Assembly: GCA_964628465.1 (NCBI GenBank)
Contig: CAZVOA010000014.1
Span: 1-64,000 of the forward strand
Source of the DNA: JAFGPS01 sp964628465
GTDB taxonomy: Bacteria; Planctomycetota; Phycisphaerae; Sedimentisphaerales; Anaerobacaceae
Length of the DNA: 64,000 bases
Reading direction: 5' to 3'
In this document: one piece after another, positions 26,243 to 37,400 of the stretch
How positions within the stretch are numbered: the stretch's first letter is position 1
How the letters are laid out: each line of letters begins with the position of its first letter
Translations under genes and position numbers: made by a program
Notes under the pieces: generated by a model
What the model was told of the DNA's origin: nothing
Database searches by the model: none
Seen by the model: the letters and a program-made list of their open reading frames with translations, nothing else

Positions 26243-26667
26243 AAATCATTACCAAAGCTGATGTAGAGCATATTGCCTTTAATCTGGCAAGGGAAATGAT
26301 GACTTTTGATGAACCGATACCGGACTTCTCAACACGTTTTCCGAATGTTCTTGAAAGCTGCTTATTAACACCCTTTCAGAAGTTTTCAAAAAAATCTCTG
26401 TATGCTTCACTTGTAAAGAAAGCCGCTATTTTATTTTACCTTATGATTAAGAACCATCCTTTTCAGAATGGGAACAAGAGAATCGCATTAACTACACTCT
26501 TTGTATTTTTATATATGAACGGCAAGTGGATTGAGGTAGATAAACAGACTTTGTATAATTTTACTTTATGGATCGCACAAAGTCCGGCTGAACTTAAAGA
26601 TGAAGTTGCAATGGGTATTGAGAAGTTTATTAAAAATTATTTAGTTAAGCTTGATACTAAAAGCTGA
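26239..26667 (+). CDS. Fic/Doc family toxin
   Basis: A 142-residue Doc-type protein. The active loop HPFQNGNKRIA (73-83) is the Doc form HxFxxxNKR, not the Fic AMP-transferase form HxFxxGNGRxxR. Doc proteins phosphorylate and inactivate elongation factor Tu; by family this is the likely activity. It overlaps the HTH gene by four bases. An FRG-domain gene starts 22 bases downstream, extending the operon to three genes. Confidence 0.88.
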   Translation: MKIITKADVEHIAFNLAREMMTFDEPIPDFSTRFPNVLESCLLTPFQKFSKKSLYASLVKKAAILFYLMIKNHPFQNGNKRIALTTLFVFLYMNGKWIEVDKQTLYNFTLWIAQSPAELKDEVAMGIEKFIKNYLVKLDTKS

Positions 26668-26689
26668 ATGAATTAAACACAGGTGAGTA

Positions 26690-27577
26690 ATGGAAATTAA
26701 AGACCTAGATAGTTGGCTTAAATTTGAAACTGTAGTTCAGCAGAATAACAACGAAACGGATGAATTAAAGAATAATGAGAATATGGTTAGTGCAGTAGCG
26801 GCACCTATATACCGTGGACAAGCAAATTCAAATTGGGATTTAAGTAGCACTTTAGAACGAAAAGTCAAGAAAGATTTTACTGTAGGTTCTTATTTGAACC
26901 TCATACTTAAAGTATGGAACGATTTAAATTACAAACAAAAATGGCCGAATTTAAAAACAGAAATTGAAGAGCTTGACGCTGATAATTTATTACTATTTCA
27001 AACCCAAAAAGCTAATACCGAACAGATAATTTCTTTTATGACCCACTTACGCCATCATGGCTTCCCTTCACCTTTGTTAGATTGGACTTCTGATCCATTG
27101 ATAGCCGCCTTTTTCGCTTTTGAAAATATTCCTGATAATGCTAAAAGAGTCGCCATATATTCTTTCAGAGAATATACTGGATATCCTGCCGATTGTAGAA
27201 AAACTTCTGAACCAACTCTCATTGAAATAGGATCTTATATTCCTGGCATAGAAAGACACGCCAATCAAAAATCTCACTATATTCTTTGTACCCAGCAAGA
27301 TGATGGAAAGACCTTCAAAGATGCCAGATTTGCAAAACCGGAAGAAGATATTAATAGAAATGGATTCTATCTTGATGAAAAAGGAAATGATATTGATAAA
27401 AATTGCGTCGAGCACATAATGAAAAAATTTACTATTCCTGTTTCGGAAAGAAAATTTGTAATAAAGAAATTACAAACATTGAATATTAATCGCAGTTCTC
27501 TATTTGATTCAACAGAAGACAATCAACTGTATGATTTTTGGAATATTATGTTAAATGACGAAGAAATTGATATTTGA
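26690..27577 (+). CDS. FRG-domain protein
   Basis: A 295-residue protein with an FRG domain: the N-terminal PIYRGQANSNWDLSSTLER (39-57) gives the name motif, and HLRHHGFPSPLLDWTSDP with AAFFAF is the second conserved block. The biochemical role of FRG is not established; such genes are frequent in prophages and defence islands. It follows the Doc gene by 22 bases with GGTGAG upstream of the ATG, so it is probably in the same operon. The C-terminal ~120 residues have no family I can name. Confidence 0.85.
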   Translation: MEIKDLDSWLKFETVVQQNNNETDELKNNENMVSAVAAPIYRGQANSNWDLSSTLERKVKKDFTVGSYLNLILKVWNDLNYKQKWPNLKTEIEELDADNLLLFQTQKANTEQIISFMTHLRHHGFPSPLLDWTSDPLIAAFFAFENIPDNAKRVAIYSFREYTGYPADCRKTSEPTLIEIGSYIPGIERHANQKSHYILCTQQDDGKTFKDARFAKPEEDINRNGFYLDEKGNDIDKNCVEHIMKKFTIPVSERKFVIKKLQTLNINRSSLFDSTEDNQLYDFWNIMLNDEEIDI

Positions 27578-27743
27578 AGAAAAATAGATATATGTCATTG
27601 TGTAAGTATATGAACTAACTTATAAAGACTGAAGCGAGTTAATAAAAAAACGCTAAATGGTATTTGGATTTTTGTGACAATAGCCAGCTAAGGTATAAAT
27701 TGGCTTTCTGATATACTCTTCAAAGACTCTCTCAAAATCTGTC

Positions 27744-27905
27744 TTAATGTAGATTTATATTTTTGCCTGAATTATGTTCAGCGAGTCTTCTTTTTAAATC
27801 ACTCGTAAAACCAATGTAAAAGTTCCCGTCTTTTAAACTTAGTAAAACGTACGTATAATATATAAGATTTCCGCTTATCTCATGAAAAAATAATCCGTAA
27901 ACCAT
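27744..27905 (-). pseudogene. Truncated GIY-YIG nuclease gene
   Basis: A 53-codon frame contains the start of a small GIY-YIG nuclease: YYTYVLLSLKDGNFYIGFTS and then DLKRRLAEHNSGKN, where YYTYVLL and FYIGF are the GIY and YIG strands and the Arg after it is conserved. It stops at NINLH*, after the first ~38 domain residues. A normal copy has about 80-90 residues with the catalytic Glu further on, so this one is inactive. Further bases to about 27690 in another frame (RQILRESLKS) might be the old C terminus, which would imply an internal deletion. It lies between the FRG gene and tRNA-Asn. Confidence 0.75.
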
Positions 27906-27942
27906 GTGGTGTTTAGGATTGTGAATCCAAGGTGGTGCACAA

Positions 27943-28015
27943 CTCCCCGAGTAGGGCTCGAACCTACGACCTGGCGGTTAACAGCCGCCCGCTCTACCTA
28001 TTGAGCTATCGGGGA
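27943..28015 (-). tRNA. tRNA-Asn (anticodon GUU)
   Basis: A 73-base tRNA on the minus strand. The acceptor stem is TCCCCGA with TCGGGGA and a G discriminator at 27943. The anticodon loop CTGTTAA gives GUU. The T arm is TAGGTTCGAGCCCTA. CCA is not encoded. The HTH-Doc-FRG genes and the GIY-YIG remnant lie on its 3' side, a common place for accessory DNA, but I found no duplicated tRNA 3' end marking an attachment site. Confidence 0.96.
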
Positions 28016-28331
28016 ATAGGTAAAATTAAAACTTAAACCCTCTGAAAGAAGGTTTTCTGCCTTAACTATCGTCTTATTATGCCAGTTTCTTAAAATTTGT
28101 CAAGCCCAAGAATAATTTTTCATTAATATTATGTTGAAAAAAATCAAATACTGGAAAAAAGGACTCTCATGCTGTATAATATTAGGTTTATTGAATTTAA
28201 GTAGTTTGTCCTGATGTTCGATATTATTAGGAGTGGTGTTTTTAATCGAACAGGAGGCGTTTTTAGCGCATATAACGTCTTTTGAAAAGACAATTAATTT
28301 TGCGCTAAGTATTTTACGTTATTATTACATT
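28016..28331. other. Gene-free leader region of the kinase gene
   Basis: About 300 bases with no gene. TATAAT at 28175-28180, with a weak TGGAAA box 17 bases upstream, is a plausible promoter for the kinase. An in-frame extension of the kinase from GTG 28233 is possible but looks unlike the family. Confidence 0.4.
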
Positions 28332-29195
28332 ATGGCAAAAGACATTCTTGATATTGGTGGGTTTAGTATTATAAGACGTTTAGGTGTCGGCGCCCGAAGT
28401 ACAATATATCTGGCCACGGATTTGGAAGATGATAAGCAGATAGCTTTGAAACGAGTTACTTTCGAGAGACCTGAAGATACTCGAATTTTCGAACAGGTGG
28501 AAATGGAATATAACGTTGCGGTGGCAGTTGACCATCCATACGTGCGAAAATGCTATAAACTCAGAAAAATCCGAAGCATGTTCAAAGTTAAAGAAATGCT
28601 TCTTTCTATGGAATTTTTCGATGGCGATAGCCTCGAAGACCGTTCATCATTGAGTTTGGGCGATGTTTTGCTTATTTTCAGGATGGTTGCCGGCGGCTTG
28701 GGCGCAATGCACCAGCACGGTTTTGTACATTGTGATATAAAGCCAAATAATATTCTGATTAATAAAGCAGGCTTAATCAAAATAATCGATCTTGGCCAGA
28801 GTTGCAAAACCGGCACAACCAAGAAGAGAATTCAGGGTACGCCGGACTATATAGCTCCAGAACAAGTAAAACGTTTGCCTCTGACACCTCAAACGGATAT
28901 TTATAATCTCGGAGCGACTATGTACTGGGCGCTTACCGGCAAACATGCACCAACTTTGATTCCTAAAAAGAACAAGTTCGGATTACCTGAAGCACCAAAA
29001 CCCAAGCGAGCGCCTCATGAAATCAAACCCCTTCTGCCTATCGGTGTTTCCAAACTTGTAATGGATTGCCTCGAAGATGATCCTGCTCAACGACCTCGTG
29101 ATATGTCGATAGTAATTTCAAGACTCGACGTTATGGTGCACAGTATCTTCGGTGATAAGATAAAAACTACCAAAAATGCCTCAAACAATAATTAA
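28332..29195 (+). CDS. Serine/threonine protein kinase (Hanks type)
   Basis: A 287-residue stand-alone kinase domain with no membrane or sensor part. Subdomains seen: Gly-rich loop LGVGARSTIY (17-26), K40 in IALKRV, Glu in the VEMEYNVA helix, HCDIKPNN (133-140, HRD replaced by HCD but the catalytic Asp kept), DLG at 153-155 in place of DFG, GTPDYIAPEQ and the DIYNLGATMY segment. It should be active. ATG 28332 gives the normal N terminus but has no SD site; GTG 28233 would add 33 atypical residues. Its last 20 bases overlap a phosphatase gene, giving a kinase-phosphatase pair. Confidence 0.88.
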   Translation: MAKDILDIGGFSIIRRLGVGARSTIYLATDLEDDKQIALKRVTFERPEDTRIFEQVEMEYNVAVAVDHPYVRKCYKLRKIRSMFKVKEMLLSMEFFDGDSLEDRSSLSLGDVLLIFRMVAGGLGAMHQHGFVHCDIKPNNILINKAGLIKIIDLGQSCKTGTTKKRIQGTPDYIAPEQVKRLPLTPQTDIYNLGATMYWALTGKHAPTLIPKKNKFGLPEAPKPKRAPHEIKPLLPIGVSKLVMDCLEDDPAQRPRDMSIVISRLDVMVHSIFGDKIKTTKNASNNN

Positions 29196-30030
29196 ACTTC
29201 TAAAAAACGGGATTAAAGCTAATTACGAAAGCACACTTCGTAGGGGAAATCTTATTGAATTACCATCCAGGGGAAGTCTTATAATTACAGGCGATCTTCA
29301 TGGACACAGGAGGAATTTTGAGAGAATAGTCACTTTCGCCGATTTATCGAATAATCCAGAAAGACATGTAGTTCTGCAGGAAATAATCCACGGCGGCCCG
29401 GAAGATTCGCAGGGAGGCTGTTTATCATATCAATTACTTTTCGACGCAATTCGTTATAAACTGAATTTTCCAGAGCAAGTCCATATCATTCTGGGTAATC
29501 ACGACACTGCATTTATATTAGACACTGAAGTTATGAAAGACGGCAAGGAAATGAACCGCGCTATGATTCAGGCTATGGAGCGGCAATACAAAAAAGCGAC
29601 AACTGAGATTTTACCGATAATGAAAGAATATCTTTTTTCGCAGCCGCTCGCTGTCAGGTCTGAGAACAGAATTTGGATGTCACATTCCCTTCCGGCAGAC
29701 CGTTGTGCGGATAAATTCAACCCCGGGATTTTGGAGCGACCATTACAACTTGAAGATATAGCAAGACAGGGACCGGGTTCCGGATATCTTTTAACATGGG
29801 GAAGGAATTTCAGTCAGGAACTTCTCGATAAAATGGCTAAATTGTTCGACGTTGATCTTTTTATTCTTGGACATCAGCAGCAGGACCAGGGATGGAGCAA
29901 AGCTGGAAATAACCTTTTAATTTTAGCCTGCAATCATAATCATGGTCACATACTTTCAATTAGTCTGGAAAAGCATTATAATATTAATCAGTTGATAGAT
30001 TGCCTGGTGCCGTTAGCGTCTATCTCCTGA
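29176..30030 (+). CDS. PPP-type metallophosphoesterase
   Basis: A 284-residue calcineurin-like phosphoesterase. The metal motifs GDLHGH (39-44) and LGNHDT (106-111) are clear, with a late GHQQQ and NHNHGH. The middle motif, normally GDxVDRG, is replaced by EIIHGGPED, so one metal ligand pattern is unusual. It starts 20 bases inside the kinase gene, so production is coupled. The pair probably forms a phosphorylation switch on shared targets; this is inference from gene overlap. Confidence 0.83.
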   Translation: MPQTIIKLLKNGIKANYESTLRRGNLIELPSRGSLIITGDLHGHRRNFERIVTFADLSNNPERHVVLQEIIHGGPEDSQGGCLSYQLLFDAIRYKLNFPEQVHIILGNHDTAFILDTEVMKDGKEMNRAMIQAMERQYKKATTEILPIMKEYLFSQPLAVRSENRIWMSHSLPADRCADKFNPGILERPLQLEDIARQGPGSGYLLTWGRNFSQELLDKMAKLFDVDLFILGHQQQDQGWSKAGNNLLILACNHNHGHILSISLEKHYNINQLIDCLVPLASIS

Positions 30031-30164
30031 TAAAATAAAGAATAAAAAAAGCTAAATAAAATTAAGGACATCGTCTAAATAAGAAAATAAGTACGCAGGC
30101 AGAAAAGAATTTAATCAACTTTTAAGTTTATGTATTTATTGGCTTTTTTAGTTTGAAAATATTT

Positions 30165-31394
30165 ATGGAATGGTATTACTATATAGCTTTAGCAGCAATA
30201 ATCTCACAATTGGTTTTCATGTGCCATTCTTTCAGCACATACCGTTACGTTCTTAAAAAATTCAGAAAAAAACGATGGTACCGTCCGCAAACTGTTTTGA
30301 TTATACCATGCAAAGGACTGGATTCAGCTTTCAGGCAAAACATCTCATCTTTCTTTCATCAGGATTATGAAAATTACCTTTTATGGTTTGTTGTTGCTGA
30401 AGAGTCTGATCCGGCTTATGCTGAATTGCGCAAAATAAAAGAAGAATTGAGCCGGGAGTCAAAAGCAACTGAAGTGCGAATTTTCGTTGCCGGGCAAAGC
30501 AAATCATGCAGTCAAAAAATTCACAATCTTTTGTATTGTTATAATAAAATCAGCAGTGAAATTAACGTTTTGGCTTTTGCTGATTCGGATATTTGCGTTC
30601 ACAAAGACTGGTTAAGCCACCTTGTTTATCCGCTTTGTAAGACGAAAAATGGCGCCACTACCGGATATAGATGGTTCATACCGGAAAAAAATAATGCTGC
30701 AAGTCTTACAATCTCCGCGTTAAATGCCAAAGTCGCCCAATTGCTTGGAAACACAAGATTCAATCAGGCATGGGGTGGGTCTATGGCTATCCGTACGGAT
30801 GTATTCCGTGAAGTAGGTCTTGACAAATTATGGCCCAATGTTTTGAGTGATGATTTGTCACTTAGCCATGCTGTAAAAAAGGCAGGTCTGAAAATAGCTT
30901 TTGTTCCGGCCTGTCTCGTAGCTTCCTACGAATCAATGACATGGGGGAAGCTATACGAATTTGCGAGAAGACAATTCCTTATCACTCGAGTGTACGCTTT
31001 TAAAACGTGGTTGTTTGGATTTTGCAGTTCTGTTTTTTCGGTACTGGGCTTTTGGGGCGGGATTATTATAGCAGGAATTGCTTTAAACTGGTTTGGATCT
31101 GACCCGCAATTTTTACTAAGTGAAAAAATAATTTTACTGTCACTTCCTGCTGTTTTTTTTATCGGTCAACTCATCAGAGCTGTACTGCGGCAGAAAATGA
31201 TACGAATACTTTTAGAGAAAGACAATAAACGAATGAATACAGCCTGCGTAGTTGATTTGCTCTTTTTCTGGCTCTGGTCGCCAATAATGCTGTTTTTTAT
31301 TATTTCATCAGCCTTTGGAAGAGAAGTATCCTGGCGTTCAATACGATATAAATTATCCAGCCCAACCAAAACGGAAATTATTACACGTAATTAA
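30165..31394 (+). CDS. Membrane GT2, ceramide glucosyltransferase-like
   Basis: A 409-residue membrane glycosyltransferase of the GT2/GT21 type. An N-terminal anchor (residues ~3-20) precedes the catalytic part with LIIPCKGLD, the ADSD metal site, WGGSMAIR, SDDLSLS and FARRQFLITR (the RxxRW-like acceptor motif). Three to four C-terminal transmembrane helices follow. This layout matches ceramide glucosyltransferase and the hopanoid enzyme HpnI; the lipid acceptor here is unknown. ATG 30165 is used; a TTG at 30153 is an alternative. It ends at a strong terminator. Confidence 0.82.
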   Translation: MEWYYYIALAAIISQLVFMCHSFSTYRYVLKKFRKKRWYRPQTVLIIPCKGLDSAFRQNISSFFHQDYENYLLWFVVAEESDPAYAELRKIKEELSRESKATEVRIFVAGQSKSCSQKIHNLLYCYNKISSEINVLAFADSDICVHKDWLSHLVYPLCKTKNGATTGYRWFIPEKNNAASLTISALNAKVAQLLGNTRFNQAWGGSMAIRTDVFREVGLDKLWPNVLSDDLSLSHAVKKAGLKIAFVPACLVASYESMTWGKLYEFARRQFLITRVYAFKTWLFGFCSSVFSVLGFWGGIIIAGIALNWFGSDPQFLLSEKIILLSLPAVFFIGQLIRAVLRQKMIRILLEKDNKRMNTACVVDLLFFWLWSPIMLFFIISSAFGREVSWRSIRYKLSSPTKTEIITRN

Positions 31395-31395
31395 A

Positions 31396-31435
31396 AAAAG
31401 AGCTTCCAGCTTTATAGTTTGCAGGAAGCTCTTTT
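31396..31435. terminator. Bidirectional terminator
   Basis: AAAAGAGCTTCC (31396-31407) pairs perfectly with GGAAGCTCTTTT (31424-31435), with A and T runs on both sides. It serves the GT2 gene (plus) and the giant PKD gene (minus). Nearly the same hairpin, loop included, lies downstream of the second PKD gene at 37785-37826, so it was copied along with the gene. Confidence 0.9.
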
Positions 31436-31459
31436 TCATATCATGTTATCATAAGTTTT

Positions 31460-34400
31460 CTATTGAGACATACTGGCTTGCTCTGTGCCGCCGTAGGCTC
31501 CCAGGTTTATTAACGAGCCGTTTGGAGCAGGTTCCAGACCAGTATCACCGGCTGGATCGCCTGCGTCGATACATGGACTGCTCGAACTATCCTGAACCCA
31601 GCTCATACTAATCGGATTCCATCGCCCCGCCGCTGACTTCAAATGGTAATCGCCGTTCGGGCTGTCGGCGAATAATGGGTCGGAATCCATATTTCCAGCA
31701 CCGGACCATGTTCCCTGTACATCACTATAAGTAATTGTACTGCCAACGCCCATTACCTGTCCAGTTAAAGAACCATTGCCGTTAAAGTAGATTATCGTAT
31801 TGGTCACAATAGCAGTAGAATTATACAGGCCGTTAAGTGTATTGTCCGCTATTGTACAATTGATAATTGTCGGCTGGCCTTCTGAGATGCCATATTGTTT
31901 ATTTCTCGAAATAACACAATTCGTTATAATTGGATAATTGTCATATCTGGGCCGACCATTTGTTATTTTCATAATAACTCCACATCCGCCATTGTTTATA
32001 ATATCACAACCAGTGATTGTCGGTACACACCCGCTGTATAAACTTATACCATGAAGGGAATTACCTGAAATTTTACATTTAGAAATTACAGGAGAAGAAA
32101 AATCTCCGCAGTAAACTCCTGTATTTGTCCCCGTAATTGTAAAACCGGATAATAAACAGTTTGCGTCATGATGACCGTAAATTGTTACCGCCGGATTATT
32201 ATTTGCACTTTTAATAACAGTTCCAGCTACAACTGCCGGATCATTAGGATCTGAAGAAATGATTTTAATATTCTTGTCCAGGTAATTAATGTTCTCGATA
32301 TACACTCCCGGTTCAACCTGTATTATATCTCCTGATACTGCATTCAGGATAGCATTCTGGATTGTTGAGTACCTTGTTTTAGAAGTGAGATTTCTTACAG
32401 GGAAAGATAATGCGGCTAAATTAACAGGTTTCGGATCAGCATAAATATTTGAATCATATACATCAGAAGCTCTTACTGTCCACCAGCAATTCTCCGCGGG
32501 AAATTCGGTAATGAGAACCTGCGGAGGTTCAGGAGTATCGATGACAACTTTAAAGTCCATAACACGATTAGGATCTGTACCTACCAGAACCTGATATCGG
32601 GCTGCGTTTTCACATTCAAGACAAGTCAAATAAAGACCATTAGAATCTTCTGCGCCGAAAGGATCGACCAGATTAACAAGTCCAAGCATTCTGCCGGGAT
32701 ACATAGTTTCATTATAAAAACTCATTGAACCCGCAGTTTGCGAACCATTCCAGAAATACCGATAGATTTGCTCATTTACTCGAGAGCGTGAAAGCTGGAA
32801 ATTCCTACCAGGTCCAATTACTGACCAGTATCCACCGGAAATAATTCCTCCGTTGAATTTATTCATATCTGCACCTGAAAGCGAATTTTTATACCAGAGA
32901 GAAGGAGTTGAATGGTCTTCTCCAGTCTTTGTACTCAAAGCTCCCGGATTAAAAGCTCCAATAGTCCCGATATACGCATCTACCCAGCTTTGTTCCCCAT
33001 CGACAGGTTTTGTTGTAAAATCTGCAATATCCTGAGTATAATCCTTACAGCATACATCGAGCAATGCTACTCTGTTTATCGCATATCTCGCATCTTTATA
33101 AGTCAGATTCATACGTATTGCGGTATCTATAGCAGGTTGTCCACCGGTACTATAGCCCATTGTTTGGATAGCCTTGTTATAATTTGGTGCGATTTGCGAT
33201 AGGTAGCAAATAAGTATATCGCCGTGATATTGATAGTTTCTTGAACTCTCAGAATCCGGCCCATAATCATAAAAACATAAAGCGTTGCATTTCGCCAACC
33301 AATCACTCGAATATGACCATGAACCGCTGCCATAGGTTCCATCTCCGCCGTTAAAGAAAACTATAGTTGGTTTATTGTTATCAAATGTCCCGCTTTCTAT
33401 TCGAAGCGGACTTGCCCGGTGCTGGGGAACAATTTTCAACTCGACGGTATCAGGAAAGCTCAGGTACTGGCCGTCATATACAACTAATTCAAATTCACAT
33501 ACTTGAATCGAATTAGTTTGCGTAAATCCGCTAATTACAGGTTTAGCAGAATTCGAGTCTGTAATAACAACGGAAGGTCCTGAAATTTGTTCCCATAAGT
33601 AAATCAATTTCTCCGGCTGACCATCTCCGTCATAGGAGCGTGATCCATCGAGTCTAACAGAAGCACCATCGGAATAGACGGTTTGTCCGGCATTAGCGAT
33701 AGGGAAGAAACCATTATTAAAAACAATTGTTACTTTGACCGGATCGCTATCATGGACGCCGTCGTTAACAATTAACTCGAATTCGTATATCCCGAATTCC
33801 ATTGGAACAAAGTTTGGTTCAGCCGCATTGCAATCGCTCAAATTAACAGCAGGCCCACCTGTCTGTTTCCAGGTGTAAGTTATTGAATCTCCCAGAGGAT
33901 CACAGGAATCTTTGCCATTAAGAGTGACTACCGACAGTTTATCCTGTATCAATTTGTCATGACCCGGATTGGCTACCGGTGTAACATCATGTACTGTAAT
34001 ACATATTTCATCAGGCTCGCTTTGATATATAGAGTCACTAACAACAAGCTCGAACCGATATTCGGTTTCAGATTCCGCCGTAAAAACAGGCTGCATCGCG
34101 TTAGGATCACTCAATGTCACCATCGGACCATCGATTTGTGTCCATCGATATTCTTTAATTCCTGAAGGATCATAAGTACGGCTTTTACTTCCATCGAGAG
34201 TCACAATGGTGGAACGTGAAAAGTACTGATCCTTGCCGGCTTCAGCAATCGGAAGATATGAATCTGACGAAAATTCTATAACCATTTCATCATGCAGGAA
34301 ATTTGAATTGTTATACGCCGCCTCTGTTCCGATAGTTCCGTCGGCGTTTTCAATACCTATCGTATATTGATACAAATTGTCCTCGGATATATCTTTATAT

Positions 34401-37400
34401 TGAATTTTAATTTTTCCTGATTCATATATTATCACTTCGGCGTTTATATTCGCGTCATTGTTAAAATACGCGGTGAAATCAACGAATTGAATTACAGTAT
34501 AGCCGTCAAATTGCTGGTAATATAATTTCGAATTGGTTAATGGATACATCAAAGTCCACATCCAGGCAATTATATTGTTATTTCCATCAGCTTGTGGAAT
34601 TCTCTTATTGCTATATGGCAGAGTTGTGGAATCGAAACTAATCGCTCCTGCTAATTGAATATAGAAATAATCATATGTATTTCCATAGAAATTGAAATCG
34701 AAACCTAATGAAAATGGTCCTAAACTTCCCTGAGTAATATTTTGGATACCGGTTACACGAGTTCCGGTATTTTGAATATCAATCCATTCGAATTTCGGAC
34801 CCCATAAGCCTCTGTTATCAAACCAGTGATAGCCGTAATCATCGGGAGCGCTTCCCATTCCGCATATTACAACTACAGTATCAGGCAGGCTTTGTTCTAA
34901 CCCGTCATTTACTACAAGCTCGAAAACATATTCACCCCAAACAGTAGGAATAAAACTCGGAATCGCCGCATGAATATCTGAAAGCTCGACTTGAATTCCT
35001 GAAACCTGTGTCCAGGTATAACTCAGGACATCCTTCATATCCGGGTCATAAGAGCCGGAACCATCAAGGCTAATAACCTGATTTGGATCGCAGGACTTGT
35101 TCTTTCCCGCATTTGCTACCGGCGTCCTATTCCCGATAAATACTATTACTTTATCAGGAACACTTGTATATATGCCATCGCTTACAGTCAACTGAAACAC
35201 ATATTCACCGGTAGATACAGGCGTGAAAGTTGGTTTAGCCGCCGTTGGGTCGCTTAATACAACCGTTGGTCCCGATATTTGTGTCCATTGATAAGTCAGT
35301 ATGTCATTTGGATCACGATCTATGCTTGCGGTTCCATCCAGAGTTATTAGTTCCAAATTTCTCTGCTGCTGATCCGGACCGGCTTTGGCTATAGGTTCGT
35401 AAGGACCTCCGAGAGAAAACTCTATCGCCAATTCATTATGAAGATAATCATAATCATTATAAGCAACCTGAGTTCCGATAGTTCCATCTGAATTTTCTAT
35501 ACCTATAGTGTATGAACTATTGTAGCCGCCGCCTGTAAAATCTTTGAATTGAATGACTATTTTACCTGATTTGTACAATATTACCTCAGCGTTTACAAGT
35601 CCGCCATTATGATACAATGTAAAATCCACGAATTGAATAACGAAATAATCACCAAAACTCTTGTAATATATTACCGAATCATTTAAAGGATAAAGAAGTG
35701 TCCATAACCACGCAACAGCGTTATCGTATCCATCGGCTTGCGGAATTCGTTGATTATTATAATTTATCGCGACTGAACCAAAGCTAATCAAGCCGCTCGA
35801 TTGAATATAGCATTTGTTATATTTTTTGCCATAAAAATTAAAATCGAATCCTAAACTTAAAGTTCCAAGCACTTCTTCGAGACTGCTGTCGAAATCAATT
35901 ATTTTACCTCTTGAATTAGTTATATCTATCCAGTGAAACGCAGGACCATAAGGATTGTCACTATCTATCCAGCGATAGCCGAATTCATCCGGCACACTTC
36001 CAATCCTGCAAACAATTTTAACTGTATCGGGCAGGCTTGAAGTTATCCCGTCATTCACTATAAGCGAAAATACATATTCTCCCGCAACGGATGGCGTTAA
36101 ATTCGGCACTGCGATATTGGGATCGGAAAGTTCTACAGAAGGTCCTGAAACCTGTGTCCATTTATAACTTAAAATGTCACCTGCATCCGGATCATAAGAG
36201 TTTGTACCGTTGAGATGCACCTGAGTACCCAATTCGCACGACTGGTCTTCGCCTGCATCAGCGATGGGTGTTCGGTTACCAATTGCTATAGTTACAGTAT
36301 CCGGCTGACTATATAATTCTCCGTCAAATACTGTAAGCTCAAAAACATAATCATTCTCAGAAGTCGGAGTAAAATTCGGCTCCGCAATGTTCGGATTTGA
36401 AAGAATTACATTAGGGCCTTCTACCTGGCGCCAGTGATATGAAAGAATTCCGGAATTATCTGGATCGTAAGAGCCTGTTCCATCAAGTGTTACATCGGAT
36501 ACAAGTTCTGCGAAACGCTGAAATTTTCCGGCATCCGCAACCGGTCTGGCATTGCCGATAATCTCATCAGCGCCTATTTCTATATAACTACCCATAACAG
36601 CATACTGACCATCAATATCTCGCTGCCAGAAATATGGTACGTAATTCGGATCTCCGGCACTATAACATGGTGAATCGGTACCAATATGATAATCATCAAT
36701 AAAAAGCGGATTATTGGAAATATTGCCGTTAATACCGGTCATGTCTGTCATCGAAGAATAATTGCCCGGCAAATTTCCCCAAACGTTATTATATGCAAAA
36801 TTAGAAGCGTCCCATGTCCCATACGCAAGAATACCACTTCCAGATTTGGCGTTGCAGATTATGTTATTCATTATCCTGTTTTGATAATAGCCATTCTGGT
36901 TAGTGGTGTAAATATTTCCAGCTTGATTTTCTGTGGAAAGATTTGCATCGTTGCCGAAAATGGTATTATTAATCAGACTTCCTCCCAATAAAGCCACGCC
37001 GCCGCCGATAGAAGCTGAATTGTCATAAATTACGTTATTTGTGATAACCGGGGCACCTAAATAAGTCATAATTCCACCTCCGGCTAAACCAGAGTTGTTT
37101 CTGATTATATTCCGGCTGATTATCGCATTGGAATATAGACAACTTATTCCAGCTCCGTAATTATTGATACCAGATTGCATATCTATCGGGCTGTGATTAT
37201 CAGAAATTATGTTGCCGGTAATAGAAGGAGAGGAATTATTACAGTAGATCCCCGAACCCCAGACAATTTCAGCACCGAATTCTGAATTTATGCTTCCATA
37301 TCCGCCTGTAATGGTAAAACCCTTCAGAATAGCTTCGTTTGTTTCTCCGTTAGCAAATGTTACTACACTTCCGGAGTTATTGCCGTCGATAATCGTAGCC

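Noticed and set aside
27943..28015. Attachment site of an integrated element at tRNA-Asn
   Set aside because: No second copy of the tRNA 3' end and no integrase gene were seen in the window.
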